The notes beneath the pieces are model-generated. The model had not been told where the DNA came from and made no database searches. It worked only from the letters and a program-made list of their open reading frames with translations. This document shows, piece by piece, positions 19,212 through 27,966 of a DNA stretch of 36,961 bases. The stretch's first letter is position 1. Each line of letters starts with the position of its first letter. The position numbers and the translations under genes were made by a program. Source of the stretch: Candidatus Nanopelagicales bacterium (GTDB lineage Bacteria; Actinomycetota; Actinomycetes; Nanopelagicales; Nanopelagicaceae); assembly GCA_030832365.1 (NCBI GenBank), contig JAURJF010000001.1, positions 1 to 36,961 on the forward strand, given 5' to 3'.

Positions 19212-20002
19212 AACTTACTTCTAATCTGCCAGAGATCAGGAAATATTGGGTTAAATAGAGTTGAAGCAAGATAAGTCGCGCCACTTGAACCACCGGTTCC
19301 GCTCTTATGTCCAATAGTTCTCTCCACCATTTTTACATGGCGATAACGCCACTCTTGCAAGCCTTCATCGATATCAACTAAGCGCTCGCAGATTAGAGAT
19401 CCTTCGGGATCTTTTCTATGAAGGTCAAGGAGAGCCTCTTGAACACTCTCCTCTGGTTGATAGGCCAAGGTGAAATCGCGATTAAGGATTTCTTTTGCAA
19501 TCTTAAATCCTCTGCTATCTACATACTTAAGTGCGCTATCCCATAGAGATGGCGAACTCATCAAATCCTCAACGCGCTTCTTATCTGCAGGAAGTAAATG
19601 CGCTGCAGCCTTTGGATCACGTCTTCCAAGAATTGCTTCGATTTGGCGAAACTGCGCCGATTGAAAACCACTGGAGGCTCCAAGGCGATCACGGAAAGAA
19701 TTGAACTGCAGCGGGGTCATCGTCTCAAGAATGTCGATCTGGGCAACGCAGATTTTCATAATAGTTCTGATGCGACCAAGAATTGATAACGAGTAGTGAG
19801 TATCACCTGATTCAAGACTCTTCTTGGCAGCAAGAAATTCATGGATCAATTCCTTAAACCAGAGTTCATAGGTTTGATGAATAACAATGAAGAGAAGCTC
19901 ATCATGTTCTGGGCCCTCTGAGAGAGGCTGTTGGAGCTCTAGAAGTTCATCAACTTTTAAGTATGAGCTATAGGTAAGGGCAGCATCATTGTTTTGACTC
20001 AT
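19208..20002 (-). CDS. kynA: Tryptophan 2,3-dioxygenase
   Basis: LTYSSYLKVDELLELQQPLS, DELLFIVIHQTYELWFKELIHE, LETMTPLQFNSFRDRLGASSGFQSAQFRQIE, WRYRHVKMVERTIGHKSGTGGSSGATYL. Confidence 0.97.
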   Translation of the reverse strand: MSQNNDAALTYSSYLKVDELLELQQPLSEGPEHDELLFIVIHQTYELWFKELIHEFLAAKKSLESGDTHYSLSILGRIRTIMKICVAQIDILETMTPLQFNSFRDRLGASSGFQSAQFRQIEAILGRRDPKAAAHLLPADKKRVEDLMSSPSLWDSALKYVDSRGFKIAKEILNRDFTLAYQPEESVQEALLDLHRKDPEGSLICERLVDIDEGLQEWRYRHVKMVERTIGHKSGTGGSSGATYLASTLFNPIFPDLWQIRSKF

Positions 20003-21264
20003 GTGACTCGAACCTGACCATCATCAATTTTTTCATATTGACGGGTGCTGACTAAATCTCTAATTCTTTGAAATCCATCATAAATTTCCACATAGGAGTT
20101 AACTAGAGGGGAGATGGCAACTCTGATCGAGTTTGGAGCGCGATAATCAGGAATTACATTGGCATATTTTCGCAGCGCAATAGCTATTTTGCTTGCCTCT
20201 GGATGACAGAGAGAGATATGACCCCCACGATTACCTGCGTCTCTTGGCGTATTTAACGTAAATCCGAGAGGTGATAACCATTTGTCAAAGAGCTCAATCA
20301 TCATTTGAGTCCCTTGGCCAGCTTTTCCTTCAATCCTTGAGATTCCAGCCTCTTCAATCATTTCAAATGCACTTTTAATACAGCGCAGACCCATTAGCGA
20401 AGGGCTTGCTATTTGAAAACCTCTAATCCCCTCAACTCTTTCAAAGTTATCACCCATAGCAAATTGATCGCGTTGGGCAAACCATCCTTGTATTGGAACT
20501 TGTAACTCTCTTTGAATATCTTTTGAAACATATAACCAGGCTGGAGCGCCAGGGCCTGAGTTTCCATATTTATATGTACATCCAACTGCTAGATCTACGC
20601 CATTCTTATCAAAATCAAGAACTACTGATCCCACTGCGTGAGCGGCATCCCAGAGCATTAATGCCCCATAACTCTTTACTAATTCAGTAAGAGCCTTTAT
20701 ATCCTGCCTCGCACCCGATCGATATTGCACAACTTGAAGTGAAACTAGGGCCACATCATCTGATAAGTAAGTTTTAAGTAGCTCTGGAGTTATCAATTCA
20801 TTCTCGCTAATAGCGCCATCTTCATTATCAATAGTGATTAGATTTAAACCTAGGCTCTTGGCAATTCCTTGCATGATGTAGCGATCAGTTGGGAAATTAG
20901 CTGCATCAATAATTATGGTTTTTCTACCCGGTCTTGCCTTAATGGCCGCTAGCGCTAATTGATAGAGATTTACTGAAGTTGTATCGCAGGCTAATACCTG
21001 TCCTGCCCCTGCTCCAAGTGCGCTTCTGCCAATCAAATCTCCAACTCTTTGAGCTTCATCAATCCAATCCTCCCAACCTGTAACAACCTTTGGCCCCCAC
21101 TCTTGGGTCAGAAAGTCGCTAATGGCTTTGACTGTGGCATGAGGCAGGCGACCTAGAGAATTGCCATCTAGATAACAAGTATTAGGGTCAGTAATTACAA
21201 ATTGATTTCGATACTTACCTAACTCATCTTGAGCATCTAATGCTTGGGCTTGGCTGCGTTCCAT
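19999..21264 (-). CDS. kynU: Kynureninase
   Basis: YLDGNSLGRLPHAT, DTTSVNLYQLALAA, DAANFPTDRYIMQGIA, LWDAAHAVGSVVLDFDKNGVDLAVGCTYKYGNSGPGAPAWLYV. Confidence 0.96.
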   Translation of the reverse strand: MERSQAQALDAQDELGKYRNQFVITDPNTCYLDGNSLGRLPHATVKAISDFLTQEWGPKVVTGWEDWIDEAQRVGDLIGRSALGAGAGQVLACDTTSVNLYQLALAAIKARPGRKTIIIDAANFPTDRYIMQGIAKSLGLNLITIDNEDGAISENELITPELLKTYLSDDVALVSLQVVQYRSGARQDIKALTELVKSYGALMLWDAAHAVGSVVLDFDKNGVDLAVGCTYKYGNSGPGAPAWLYVSKDIQRELQVPIQGWFAQRDQFAMGDNFERVEGIRGFQIASPSLMGLRCIKSAFEMIEEAGISRIEGKAGQGTQMMIELFDKWLSPLGFTLNTPRDAGNRGGHISLCHPEASKIAIALRKYANVIPDYRAPNSIRVAISPLVNSYVEIYDGFQRIRDLVSTRQYEKIDDGQVRVT

Positions 21265-21277
21265 AACCTTGAGTCTA
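21262..21277 (-). promoter_or_regulatory. Possible leaderless promoter -10 (TAGACT) ahead of kynU
   Basis: Minus strand reads TAGACT-CAAGGTT-ATG; the gene starts a transcription-unit-like segment after a 59-nt gap. Confidence 0.35.
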
Positions 21278-21323
21278 GGTCAGGAGTTAGGTTCTTGAGA
21301 AGTTTCCCCTTAAAAGAGAAGTT

Positions 21324-21602
21324 TTATCGAATAAAAGCAATAAGAATTTGTGTTCCAAAGAAGAGAACAATAAATGAGAGATCAAGTGCCACAGGTCCCA
21401 TTCGAAGCGGCGGGATGAACCTGCGAATAAAACCGAGCGGCTTATCAGTAATCATGTAGATAATTTCAGCAACTGGAAGAATTATTCCCGCTGGACGCCA
21501 GCCGGGACGAAACATTCTTACATAATCAAGAATTAGACGAGCAAAAAGGGCAAAGAGGAAAAGGTTTAGAGCAAGGACAATCCAGCTGCTGATATTTATC
21601 AC
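21324..21602 (-). CDS. YggT family membrane protein
   Basis: Short two-helix protein with LILDYVRMFRPGWRP and ITDKPLGFIRRFIPPLRMGPVALDLSFIVLFF; located between sepF and kynU. Confidence 0.9.
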   Translation of the reverse strand: MINISSWIVLALNLFLFALFARLILDYVRMFRPGWRPAGIILPVAEIIYMITDKPLGFIRRFIPPLRMGPVALDLSFIVLFFGTQILIAFIR

Positions 21603-21614
21603 AGCGGTTTTAAA

Positions 21615-22064
21615 TCAACTCTGGTTAAAGAGGCTCGCGTTAGCTGCTGCCGTCTTATCCTCTGAACTGACCATCACATTTGGTGGCGAGAGAAGAAAGA
21701 CCTTCGAGGTTACGCGCTCAATAGTTCCAGCATGACCAAAAACTAAACCAGATGCAAAGTCAACTAATCTCTTGCGCTCTGACTCTTCCATATCGCTAAG
21801 GTTCATAATTACTGGATTTCCCTCACGGTAATACTCGCCAATTGCTCGAGCCTCACTATAAAACCTTGGAGTAATAGTCACGATGCGATCAATTGGAGCA
21901 GCATCTGCGCTCTTTGAAAGAGTTGGCATAGAGGAAGCAACAGTTAGTGATTTGCTCTCACGCTTTACTGGGGCCACTCTGCTTCTTGGTGATGCAACTT
22001 CGCTAGATAGGTCATCTTCGGTTAGACCGAGATAGTTGGTCATTTTTCTCAAGGCATTAGACAT
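21615..22064 (-). CDS. sepF: Cell division protein SepF
   Basis: N-terminal amphipathic segment, PRFYSEARAIGEYYREGNPVIMNLSDMEESERKRLVDFASGLVFG, adjacent to yggT and yggS. Confidence 0.95.
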   Translation of the reverse strand: MSNALRKMTNYLGLTEDDLSSEVASPRSRVAPVKRESKSLTVASSMPTLSKSADAAPIDRIVTITPRFYSEARAIGEYYREGNPVIMNLSDMEESERKRLVDFASGLVFGHAGTIERVTSKVFLLSPPNVMVSSEDKTAAANASLFNQS

Positions 22065-22085
22065 ACCAAAATTTTACTCGCCTAT

Positions 22086-22754
22086 CTATCTCTGCCCGAG
22101 GATTGAGCTACCAAGCCTGATATGTGTCGCGCCATATTCCATCGCAATCTGATAATCCCCACTCATTCCCGATGAGATATAGCCAGCCCCTGGAGCCATT
22201 TTCAATAGTTCTTCCTTCAAATTTCTAAGGGTCTCAAAGCCTGGTCTGGGATCTTTATCTAAAGGAGCAACCCCCATAACTCCAACAATTTCTACTCCAG
22301 AAAGCTCTAGAAGGCTCTGGGCAAAGGCTACAAATTTCGCTGGTTTTATCCCACTTCGATTACTTTCTTGGTTGGCTATCTCATCTGGATCCAAATTCAC
22401 TTGAATAAAGCAGCTCTGTTTCTTGCCCATTTCAAGGGCTAGCTCTGAGATCTTAGATGCGTGGCGAAGCTCATCAAGTGAGTGGATATAGCTCGCTACT
22501 GAAACTATCGCCCTTAATTTGTTGCTCTGCAGAGTTCCTTGAAAATGCCAATTAATATCCTTAGGCAGAGCCTCTGTCTTTAGGCTTAATTCATTCTCTC
22601 GATTCTCTCCAAATTGACGCTCGCCTAGAGAATAGAGAATCTCCAGATCGCTAATTGGGAAATTCTTAGTAACTGCGATTAATTCAACCCCTGGTTTTAG
22701 CTCGGTGCGAACTTTATCTAGAGCGCTCTTTATTTGGATCTGCCTAGCGCTCAT
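22086..22754 (-). CDS. yggS: YggS/PLPBP family pyridoxal-phosphate homeostasis protein
   Basis: VELIAVTKNFPISDLEILYSLGERQFGENRENEL, WHFQGTLQSNKLR, SSGMSGDYQIAMEYGATHIRLGSSILG. Confidence 0.95.
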   Translation of the reverse strand: MSARQIQIKSALDKVRTELKPGVELIAVTKNFPISDLEILYSLGERQFGENRENELSLKTEALPKDINWHFQGTLQSNKLRAIVSVASYIHSLDELRHASKISELALEMGKKQSCFIQVNLDPDEIANQESNRSGIKPAKFVAFAQSLLELSGVEIVGVMGVAPLDKDPRPGFETLRNLKEELLKMAPGAGYISSGMSGDYQIAMEYGATHIRLGSSILGQR

Positions 22755-23434
22755 CTAATAATCACCCCCGCCTGCCTTCCAGTTTTGTTATCACGACGAA
22801 AGGAGAAATATCCCGGGCTATGTTTACTGCACTCACCTTGAGAACTCCAGGTAATTGCTCTGTCTTTAAGTATAGAGATTACTCCAGCCTCTAAATCAAG
22901 GCATCTCCTGCTCTCATCTGTTGCACATTGCTCTATCTGACCCACAACTTGGCGATATATCTCAAGGCTAACTTGATAACAGTTGGCACAGATTGATGCT
23001 CCAAGAGATGCGCTGATCTGATTTGAAGCAATCCCATAGCTTTCAAATTTCTCTAAAGTTGCCTCAAGTACTCCTGCGATAAGTCCTTTTCTGCCGATAT
23101 GCACTGCAGCGATAGCTGATGGCGATGAGAGAAGTAGTGGTATGCAATCTGCAGTTAATACGGCGAGTGCTACCCCGCTTCTTCTAGTAAATAAGGCATC
23201 AGCATCTAGCTCTTGTAGATAAGAAGAGCTCTCATCAATCTCAACAACTCTTGAGCCATGGACCTGATTGGTAAAAAATAAGTTACTTCGATCAATTCCT
23301 AGCTCTTTTGCAAGCAGCTCACGATTGCTCTCAACTACCCCTGAATCATCGCCAACATGCTTTGCTAGATTAAAACTCTCATATTCATTTCTACTAAAGC
23401 CGCCATGGCGCGAGGTAAATAGCGACCTCGACAT
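22751..23434 (-). CDS. pgeF: Multicopper-oxidase-like (YfiH/PgeF) purine nucleoside phosphorylase-type protein
   Basis: FTSRHGGFSRNEYESFNLAKHVGDD, LTADCIPLLL, AAVHIGRKGLIAGVLEATLEKF. Confidence 0.9.
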   Translation of the reverse strand: MSRSLFTSRHGGFSRNEYESFNLAKHVGDDSGVVESNRELLAKELGIDRSNLFFTNQVHGSRVVEIDESSSYLQELDADALFTRRSGVALAVLTADCIPLLLSSPSAIAAVHIGRKGLIAGVLEATLEKFESYGIASNQISASLGASICANCYQVSLEIYRQVVGQIEQCATDESRRCLDLEAGVISILKDRAITWSSQGECSKHSPGYFSFRRDNKTGRQAGVIIR

Positions 23435-23445
23435 TTAGCTGCTTA

Positions 23446-24573
23446 CTACTTCATGAAATCAGGGATATCAATCTCATCTTCAGCCACTAACTCTTCAAAT
23501 GTAATCTTTCTTCTCGGAGTTACTGGTGTATCCATTGCAACAGCTATTGGATCATTTGCTGCAATTGGATCGGCTTGACCATTTAAGGCAGCCGTTGAGA
23601 TAACTGGAACAGAAAGCCTCTTTGGTGCTCCCCCATCAAAGCCAGCAGCGATAACGGTAACTCTTACCTCATCGCCTAGAGCGTCATCGATAACAGTTCC
23701 AAAGATGATGTTGGCATCAGGGTGAGCGCACTTAGCAACTAACTCTGCCGCCTCACTAATTTCAAATAGACCTAAATCTGATCCACCAGCGATTGAGAGA
23801 AGTACGCCATGGGCTCCATCAATTGATGCCTCAAGAAGTGGTGACGAAATTGCAAGTTCGGCTGCTCTAGTCGCTCTTGCCTCACCTCTTGCAGATCCAA
23901 TTCCCATAAGAGCCGAACCTGCTCCATCCATAACGCTCTTTACATCAGCAAAGTCAAGATTAATTAAACCTGGCGTTGTAATTAAATCAGTAATTCCTTG
24001 GACTCCAGAGAGCAGTACTTGATCTGCTGTCTTAAACGCCTCAGGCGCTGAGATAGAGCGATCAGAGATTGAAAGTAGGCGATCATTTGGAATAACAATG
24101 AGTGTGTCAACTTCTTTTCTTAAATTTTCAATTCCTTCATCTGCCTGCATTGCGCGGCGCTTACCTTCAAAACTAAATGGTCGAGTAACTACGCCAACTG
24201 TTAACGCTCCTGCATCTTTAGCGATCTTTGCAATAATTGGCGCGCCACCAGTTCCAGTTCCGCCGCCCTCTCCTGCAGTAACAAAAACCATATCTGAGCC
24301 GCGAAGTACCTCTTCAATTTCTTCAGTGTGATCAATCGCTGCTTGCTTACCAATCTCTGGCGCTGCTCCTGCGCCAAGACCACGAGTTAATTTACGACCA
24401 ATATCTAATTTCACATCAGCATCACTCATCAGAAGAGCTTGCGCATCAGTATTAATTGCAATGAACTCAACGCCTTTTAACCCCGCATCGATCATGCGAT
24501 TAACTGCATTAACTCCGCCGCCACCAATGCCAACTACTTTGATGACTGCTAAATAATTCTGTGGTGTTGCCAC
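23446..24573 (-). CDS. ftsZ: Cell division protein FtsZ
   Basis: [59 protein letters not shown]-terminal [10 protein letters not shown] tail. GTG at 24573 with GGAGAGAGG upstream is preferred over the track start at 24606. Confidence 0.97.
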   Translation of the reverse strand: MATPQNYLAVIKVVGIGGGGVNAVNRMIDAGLKGVEFIAINTDAQALLMSDADVKLDIGRKLTRGLGAGAAPEIGKQAAIDHTEEIEEVLRGSDMVFVTAGEGGGTGTGGAPIIAKIAKDAGALTVGVVTRPFSFEGKRRAMQADEGIENLRKEVDTLIVIPNDRLLSISDRSISAPEAFKTADQVLLSGVQGITDLITTPGLINLDFADVKSVMDGAGSALMGIGSARGEARATRAAELAISSPLLEASIDGAHGVLLSIAGGSDLGLFEISEAAELVAKCAHPDANIIFGTVIDDALGDEVRVTVIAAGFDGGAPKRLSVPVISTAALNGQADPIAANDPIAVAMDTPVTPRRKITFEELVAEDEIDIPDFMK

Positions 24574-24590
24574 TTTTTTCGCCTCTCTCC

Positions 24591-24623
24591 AAACCCTAAT
24601 TCTCAACTTTAGACTTAGAGTTT
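24591..24623 (-). ncRNA. Hairpin in the ftsZ 5' leader abutting the Shine-Dalgarno
   Basis: Minus strand AAACTCTAA-G-TCT-AAAGTTG-AGA-A-TTAGGGTTT: 9-bp lower stem with one G-U pair, G/A mismatch, 3-bp upper stem, 7-nt loop, followed directly by GGAGAGAGG. Confidence 0.5.
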
Positions 24624-24702
24624 CTGTTTACTATGCGAGCAAAAGTAGTTGCGTAGCGCTCCTCTGGCAAAGACCGACACGATTAGTTAAGGAAATACTT
24701 TT

Positions 24703-25470
24703 CTATCGAACTGTTGGTTTTAATGGATCAATTAGATTGATTCTTCGAACTTTTTTATTCTCATCTTGCGCCAATAAACGCTCTAATACTTCAACTTTTA
24801 CCCCAAGATCATTAATGCTGCCCCAGGAGATTTCAATCCTGCGCCCAAAATAGTTGGCAGAGGTGATGAAGCTCGCGTTATCTCTGGCGCTAACTCGTTT
24901 TATTTCAAATCCTCTCGCCGCAAGATCTTGGCTAAATAGCTCTAATAACTCTCTAGCCCCAGCCTTTAATTCTTTATTAGCCTCATCTTCAGACCCGGCA
25001 GGCAGAGTTAGCTCAGGTATCTGCTGCCAACTCTTATCTCCTGAGCTGATCGCCTGATCAATAGCCTGTCTTGGTAGATAGAAGTAATCAAGATCATCGC
25101 CCATAAACCCAATGCTTGCCCCCTGTGGACTTGAAGTTGAGGTGAGGCGGGCTATCGGCGTTCTAGAGAGAATTTTTCTAAGTAGCTTGCCATTAATTAG
25201 ATTGCGATCTAATTCAATATTTTCAACCCAGGCAAATTGGCGGAGTCGATTGGCAATTTCGCGACGATCAACTCTTGCAATCTGATCGCCAAGTTTAACT
25301 ACAGAAGGCGCTTGAGCTAATTTCGCCTCTACCTCTCTAGCAATCTTCTTATCTTTGATATCTATCTTTATCTCTTTGACAACAAAGACCTGGCTAAAGC
25401 CTAAGAGATAAGCAAGCGCTGCGGTAATAACAATTGATATTAGAAGGATTATCCTTGGATGTAATCTCAT
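24703..25470 (-). CDS. ftsQ: FtsQ/DivIB cell division protein
   Basis: Single N-terminal TM, POTRA-like VFVVKEIKIDIKDKK, position between murC and ftsZ. Confidence 0.88.
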   Translation of the reverse strand: MRLHPRIILLISIVITAALAYLLGFSQVFVVKEIKIDIKDKKIAREVEAKLAQAPSVVKLGDQIARVDRREIANRLRQFAWVENIELDRNLINGKLLRKILSRTPIARLTSTSSPQGASIGFMGDDLDYFYLPRQAIDQAISSGDKSWQQIPELTLPAGSEDEANKELKAGARELLELFSQDLAARGFEIKRVSARDNASFITSANYFGRRIEISWGSINDLGVKVEVLERLLAQDENKKVRRINLIDPLKPTVR

Positions 25471-25474
25471 GCAA

Positions 25475-26872
25475 TTAGGATTCGATTGCCTCTAAAATCA
25501 ATTTACCCAGTGAGCTAACATCTCCGGCTCCAAGTGTGAGAATTACATCTCCACTCTTTGCCATCTTTGCAACTGATTCAATAACCTCTGGCATAGATGG
25601 TTGATAGCTATGAATTGCGCTATCCATCTCCTTAGAGATAAGAAGTGAACTAACACCTGCAATCTCTCGCTCACTTGCTGGATAGATCTCAAGTAAATAG
25701 GTGTAATCAGATGCTGAGAGGGCTTTAGCAAATTCACTAGCAAATACTTGAGTTCTTGAGTATCTATGAGGCTGAAAAACTGTGATAACTCGACCGCCTT
25801 GAGCATAGATTCCTGCGCTCTCAAGGGTTGCTTTCACCTCAGTTGGATGATGGCCATAATCATCAATAACTGTTATCCCCTTTGCGATTCCTTTAATTTC
25901 AAAGCGTCTTCTAGCTCCGCTAAATAGCGATAAGCCCTTGATTAGATCGTTGGCATTTGCTCCAAGTTCAAGTCCTGCTAGAAGAGCGGCTGCGGCATTT
26001 AAAAGATTATGACGGCCAGTAATGGCAAGCTCCATCACTGCTAATACTCGACCCTTATAACTAACTCTGGCCTCAGCGCTCTTTGGCTGGAGGTGAATTC
26101 GATCAAGGCGAAGATCTGCCTGACTATCTATTCCATAGGTAGTAATCGAAATTGGAAGGTTCTTCTCTTTTACTCTCGCCATTAAGCGAAGCGCTCCAGG
26201 ATCATCGCTACAGATCACCAAGAAGCCCTCTGCTCTGATGGTGGCGGCAAAATCATCAAATATCTGATCTATCTGGGCAAGAGTTGCAAAGTTATCTACA
26301 TGATCTAATTCAATATTGGTAATTATTGCGCCAAGTGGTTTATAGGCAGTAAAGGAGCCATCCGACTCATCGGCTTCAACTATAAAAGTATTTCCAGAGC
26401 CTTGATGAGCATTAGTTCCAGAGTTACTAACAGTTGCGCCAATTGCAAAGGATGGATCAAGGCCTACATGTTGAAGCGCCACAGTTAACATTGAGGTAGT
26501 TGTCGTCTTTCCATGGGTTCCAGCAACAGCTACAGAGCGGGTGCCGATCATTAATTCAGCAAGCGCTGCTGCCCGCTCCAGTACTGTAATCCCTTTTTTA
26601 TGCGCTTCTTCAAGCTCTGGATTATTGGCAGGAATAGCACTTGATTTAATCACTAAGTCTGGGCTACCAAGATTATCTAGGCTATGGCCAATATAAATCT
26701 TTGCTCCAAGACTTCTAAGTCCATTAAGAGTTGATGACTCATTTAAATCAGAGCCTGAAACTTGAGCGCCTCGTGAAGCCATAATCCTTGCAATCCCACT
26801 CATTCCAGAGCCGCCGATACCAACGAAGTGGACCTGTGCCCTACTCCAATCACGAATTATCTGAGCGCTCAT
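25475..26872 (-). CDS. murC: UDP-N-acetylmuramate--L-alanine ligase
   Basis: VHFVGIGGSGMSGIARIM, VAGTHGKTTTTSML, EADESDGSF, DDYGHHPTEVKATL, VFQPHRYSRT. Confidence 0.98.
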   Translation of the reverse strand: MSAQIIRDWSRAQVHFVGIGGSGMSGIARIMASRGAQVSGSDLNESSTLNGLRSLGAKIYIGHSLDNLGSPDLVIKSSAIPANNPELEEAHKKGITVLERAAALAELMIGTRSVAVAGTHGKTTTTSMLTVALQHVGLDPSFAIGATVSNSGTNAHQGSGNTFIVEADESDGSFTAYKPLGAIITNIELDHVDNFATLAQIDQIFDDFAATIRAEGFLVICSDDPGALRLMARVKEKNLPISITTYGIDSQADLRLDRIHLQPKSAEARVSYKGRVLAVMELAITGRHNLLNAAAALLAGLELGANANDLIKGLSLFSGARRRFEIKGIAKGITVIDDYGHHPTEVKATLESAGIYAQGGRVITVFQPHRYSRTQVFASEFAKALSASDYTYLLEIYPASEREIAGVSSLLISKEMDSAIHSYQPSMPEVIESVAKMAKSGDVILTLGAGDVSSLGKLILEAIES

Positions 26873-27961
26873 TTACTCTGGCCTCTCTTTGAGTAAAGCT
26901 TGAGCCAATTCAGCAATTTTCATCGCAGATTTTGAGTTAGAACCAATAGATTTAGGCTGATAGTTGGCCGCATTAATAAGAGCCTTAGATAAATTTTGAT
27001 CTAACCACTGTGATGAGAAATCATCATTTGCAACCATCATGGCAGAGCCTTGTGCTACCAAGGCAGCTGCATTATCAAATTGCTCACCATTGCCATGAGG
27101 TAGCGGAATAAGTATCGAATACTTTCCAAGAGATGCTAGCTCTGAGCAGGTAACAGCTCCGGAGCGAGTGATTAGTAGATCTGCGCTTGCATAGATAGAT
27201 GCCATATCGTGAAAGTAGGGCTGGGGTAGGTAGCTACTAGTTGCTTTTGGTAGTTCATTATTAATTCCTAGCGCATGGATTATCTGAACTTCTTTATATC
27301 GGTCTTGATATTTGGCGAGAAACTCCTCGATAACTGAGTTGATATGGGTAGAGCCAAGTGAGCCGCCAAATACTGCAACAACTGGGCGATTAGGATCAAA
27401 TCCCCAGCTCTGGCAATTTAATTCTCTAAAGCTTGACTTATCAGCTAGCTCTGCAAGATTATTTAACGATTGGCGAATTGGCATGCCAGTTAAGACTGAT
27501 CCTGGCCATTGCTCTGCTACCCCTTTAAAATTAACTGCACTAACTTTTGCAAAGCGCCTTCCTAATCTATTAGCAAGGCCTGGTTTTGCATTAGCCTCAT
27601 GAATCATTATCGGAACTTTTTGGCTCCAAGCTGCCAGGTATGCCGGAGTTGAAACATATCCCCCAAAACCAATTACTAAATCAGCTCTCTTAATAATTGC
27701 TCTTGACTTGAGTATTGCTTGAAGTAAGAGAAATGGGAAGAGAATCATCTTATGTGAGAGTTTTCTTGGAAATGAAGCCTTTGGAATGTAATGGATTCGA
27801 TAACCTCTCTTGGGAATCAGTAGAGATTCCAATCCACCTAAAACTCCAAGAAACTCACAAGAAATTTTCGGGTCTCTATCTTGGAGGGCTTCAGCAACTG
27901 CTAGCGCTGGCTCAATATGTCCTGCACTTCCCCCACCTGCAAAGATCACCCGAAGCGCCAT
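26873..27961 (-). CDS. murG: UDP-GlcNAc:undecaprenyl-pyrophosphoryl-MurNAc-pentapeptide transferase
   Basis: FAGGGSAGHIEPALAVAEAL, GFGGYVSTPAYLAA, IHEANAKPGLANRL, VFGGSLGSTHIN, RSGAVTCSELASLGKYSILIPLP. Confidence 0.97.
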   Translation of the reverse strand: MALRVIFAGGGSAGHIEPALAVAEALQDRDPKISCEFLGVLGGLESLLIPKRGYRIHYIPKASFPRKLSHKMILFPFLLLQAILKSRAIIKRADLVIGFGGYVSTPAYLAAWSQKVPIMIHEANAKPGLANRLGRRFAKVSAVNFKGVAEQWPGSVLTGMPIRQSLNNLAELADKSSFRELNCQSWGFDPNRPVVAVFGGSLGSTHINSVIEEFLAKYQDRYKEVQIIHALGINNELPKATSSYLPQPYFHDMASIYASADLLITRSGAVTCSELASLGKYSILIPLPHGNGEQFDNAAALVAQGSAMMVANDDFSSQWLDQNLSKALINAANYQPKSIGSNSKSAMKIAELAQALLKERPE

Positions 27962-27966
27962 GGGCT

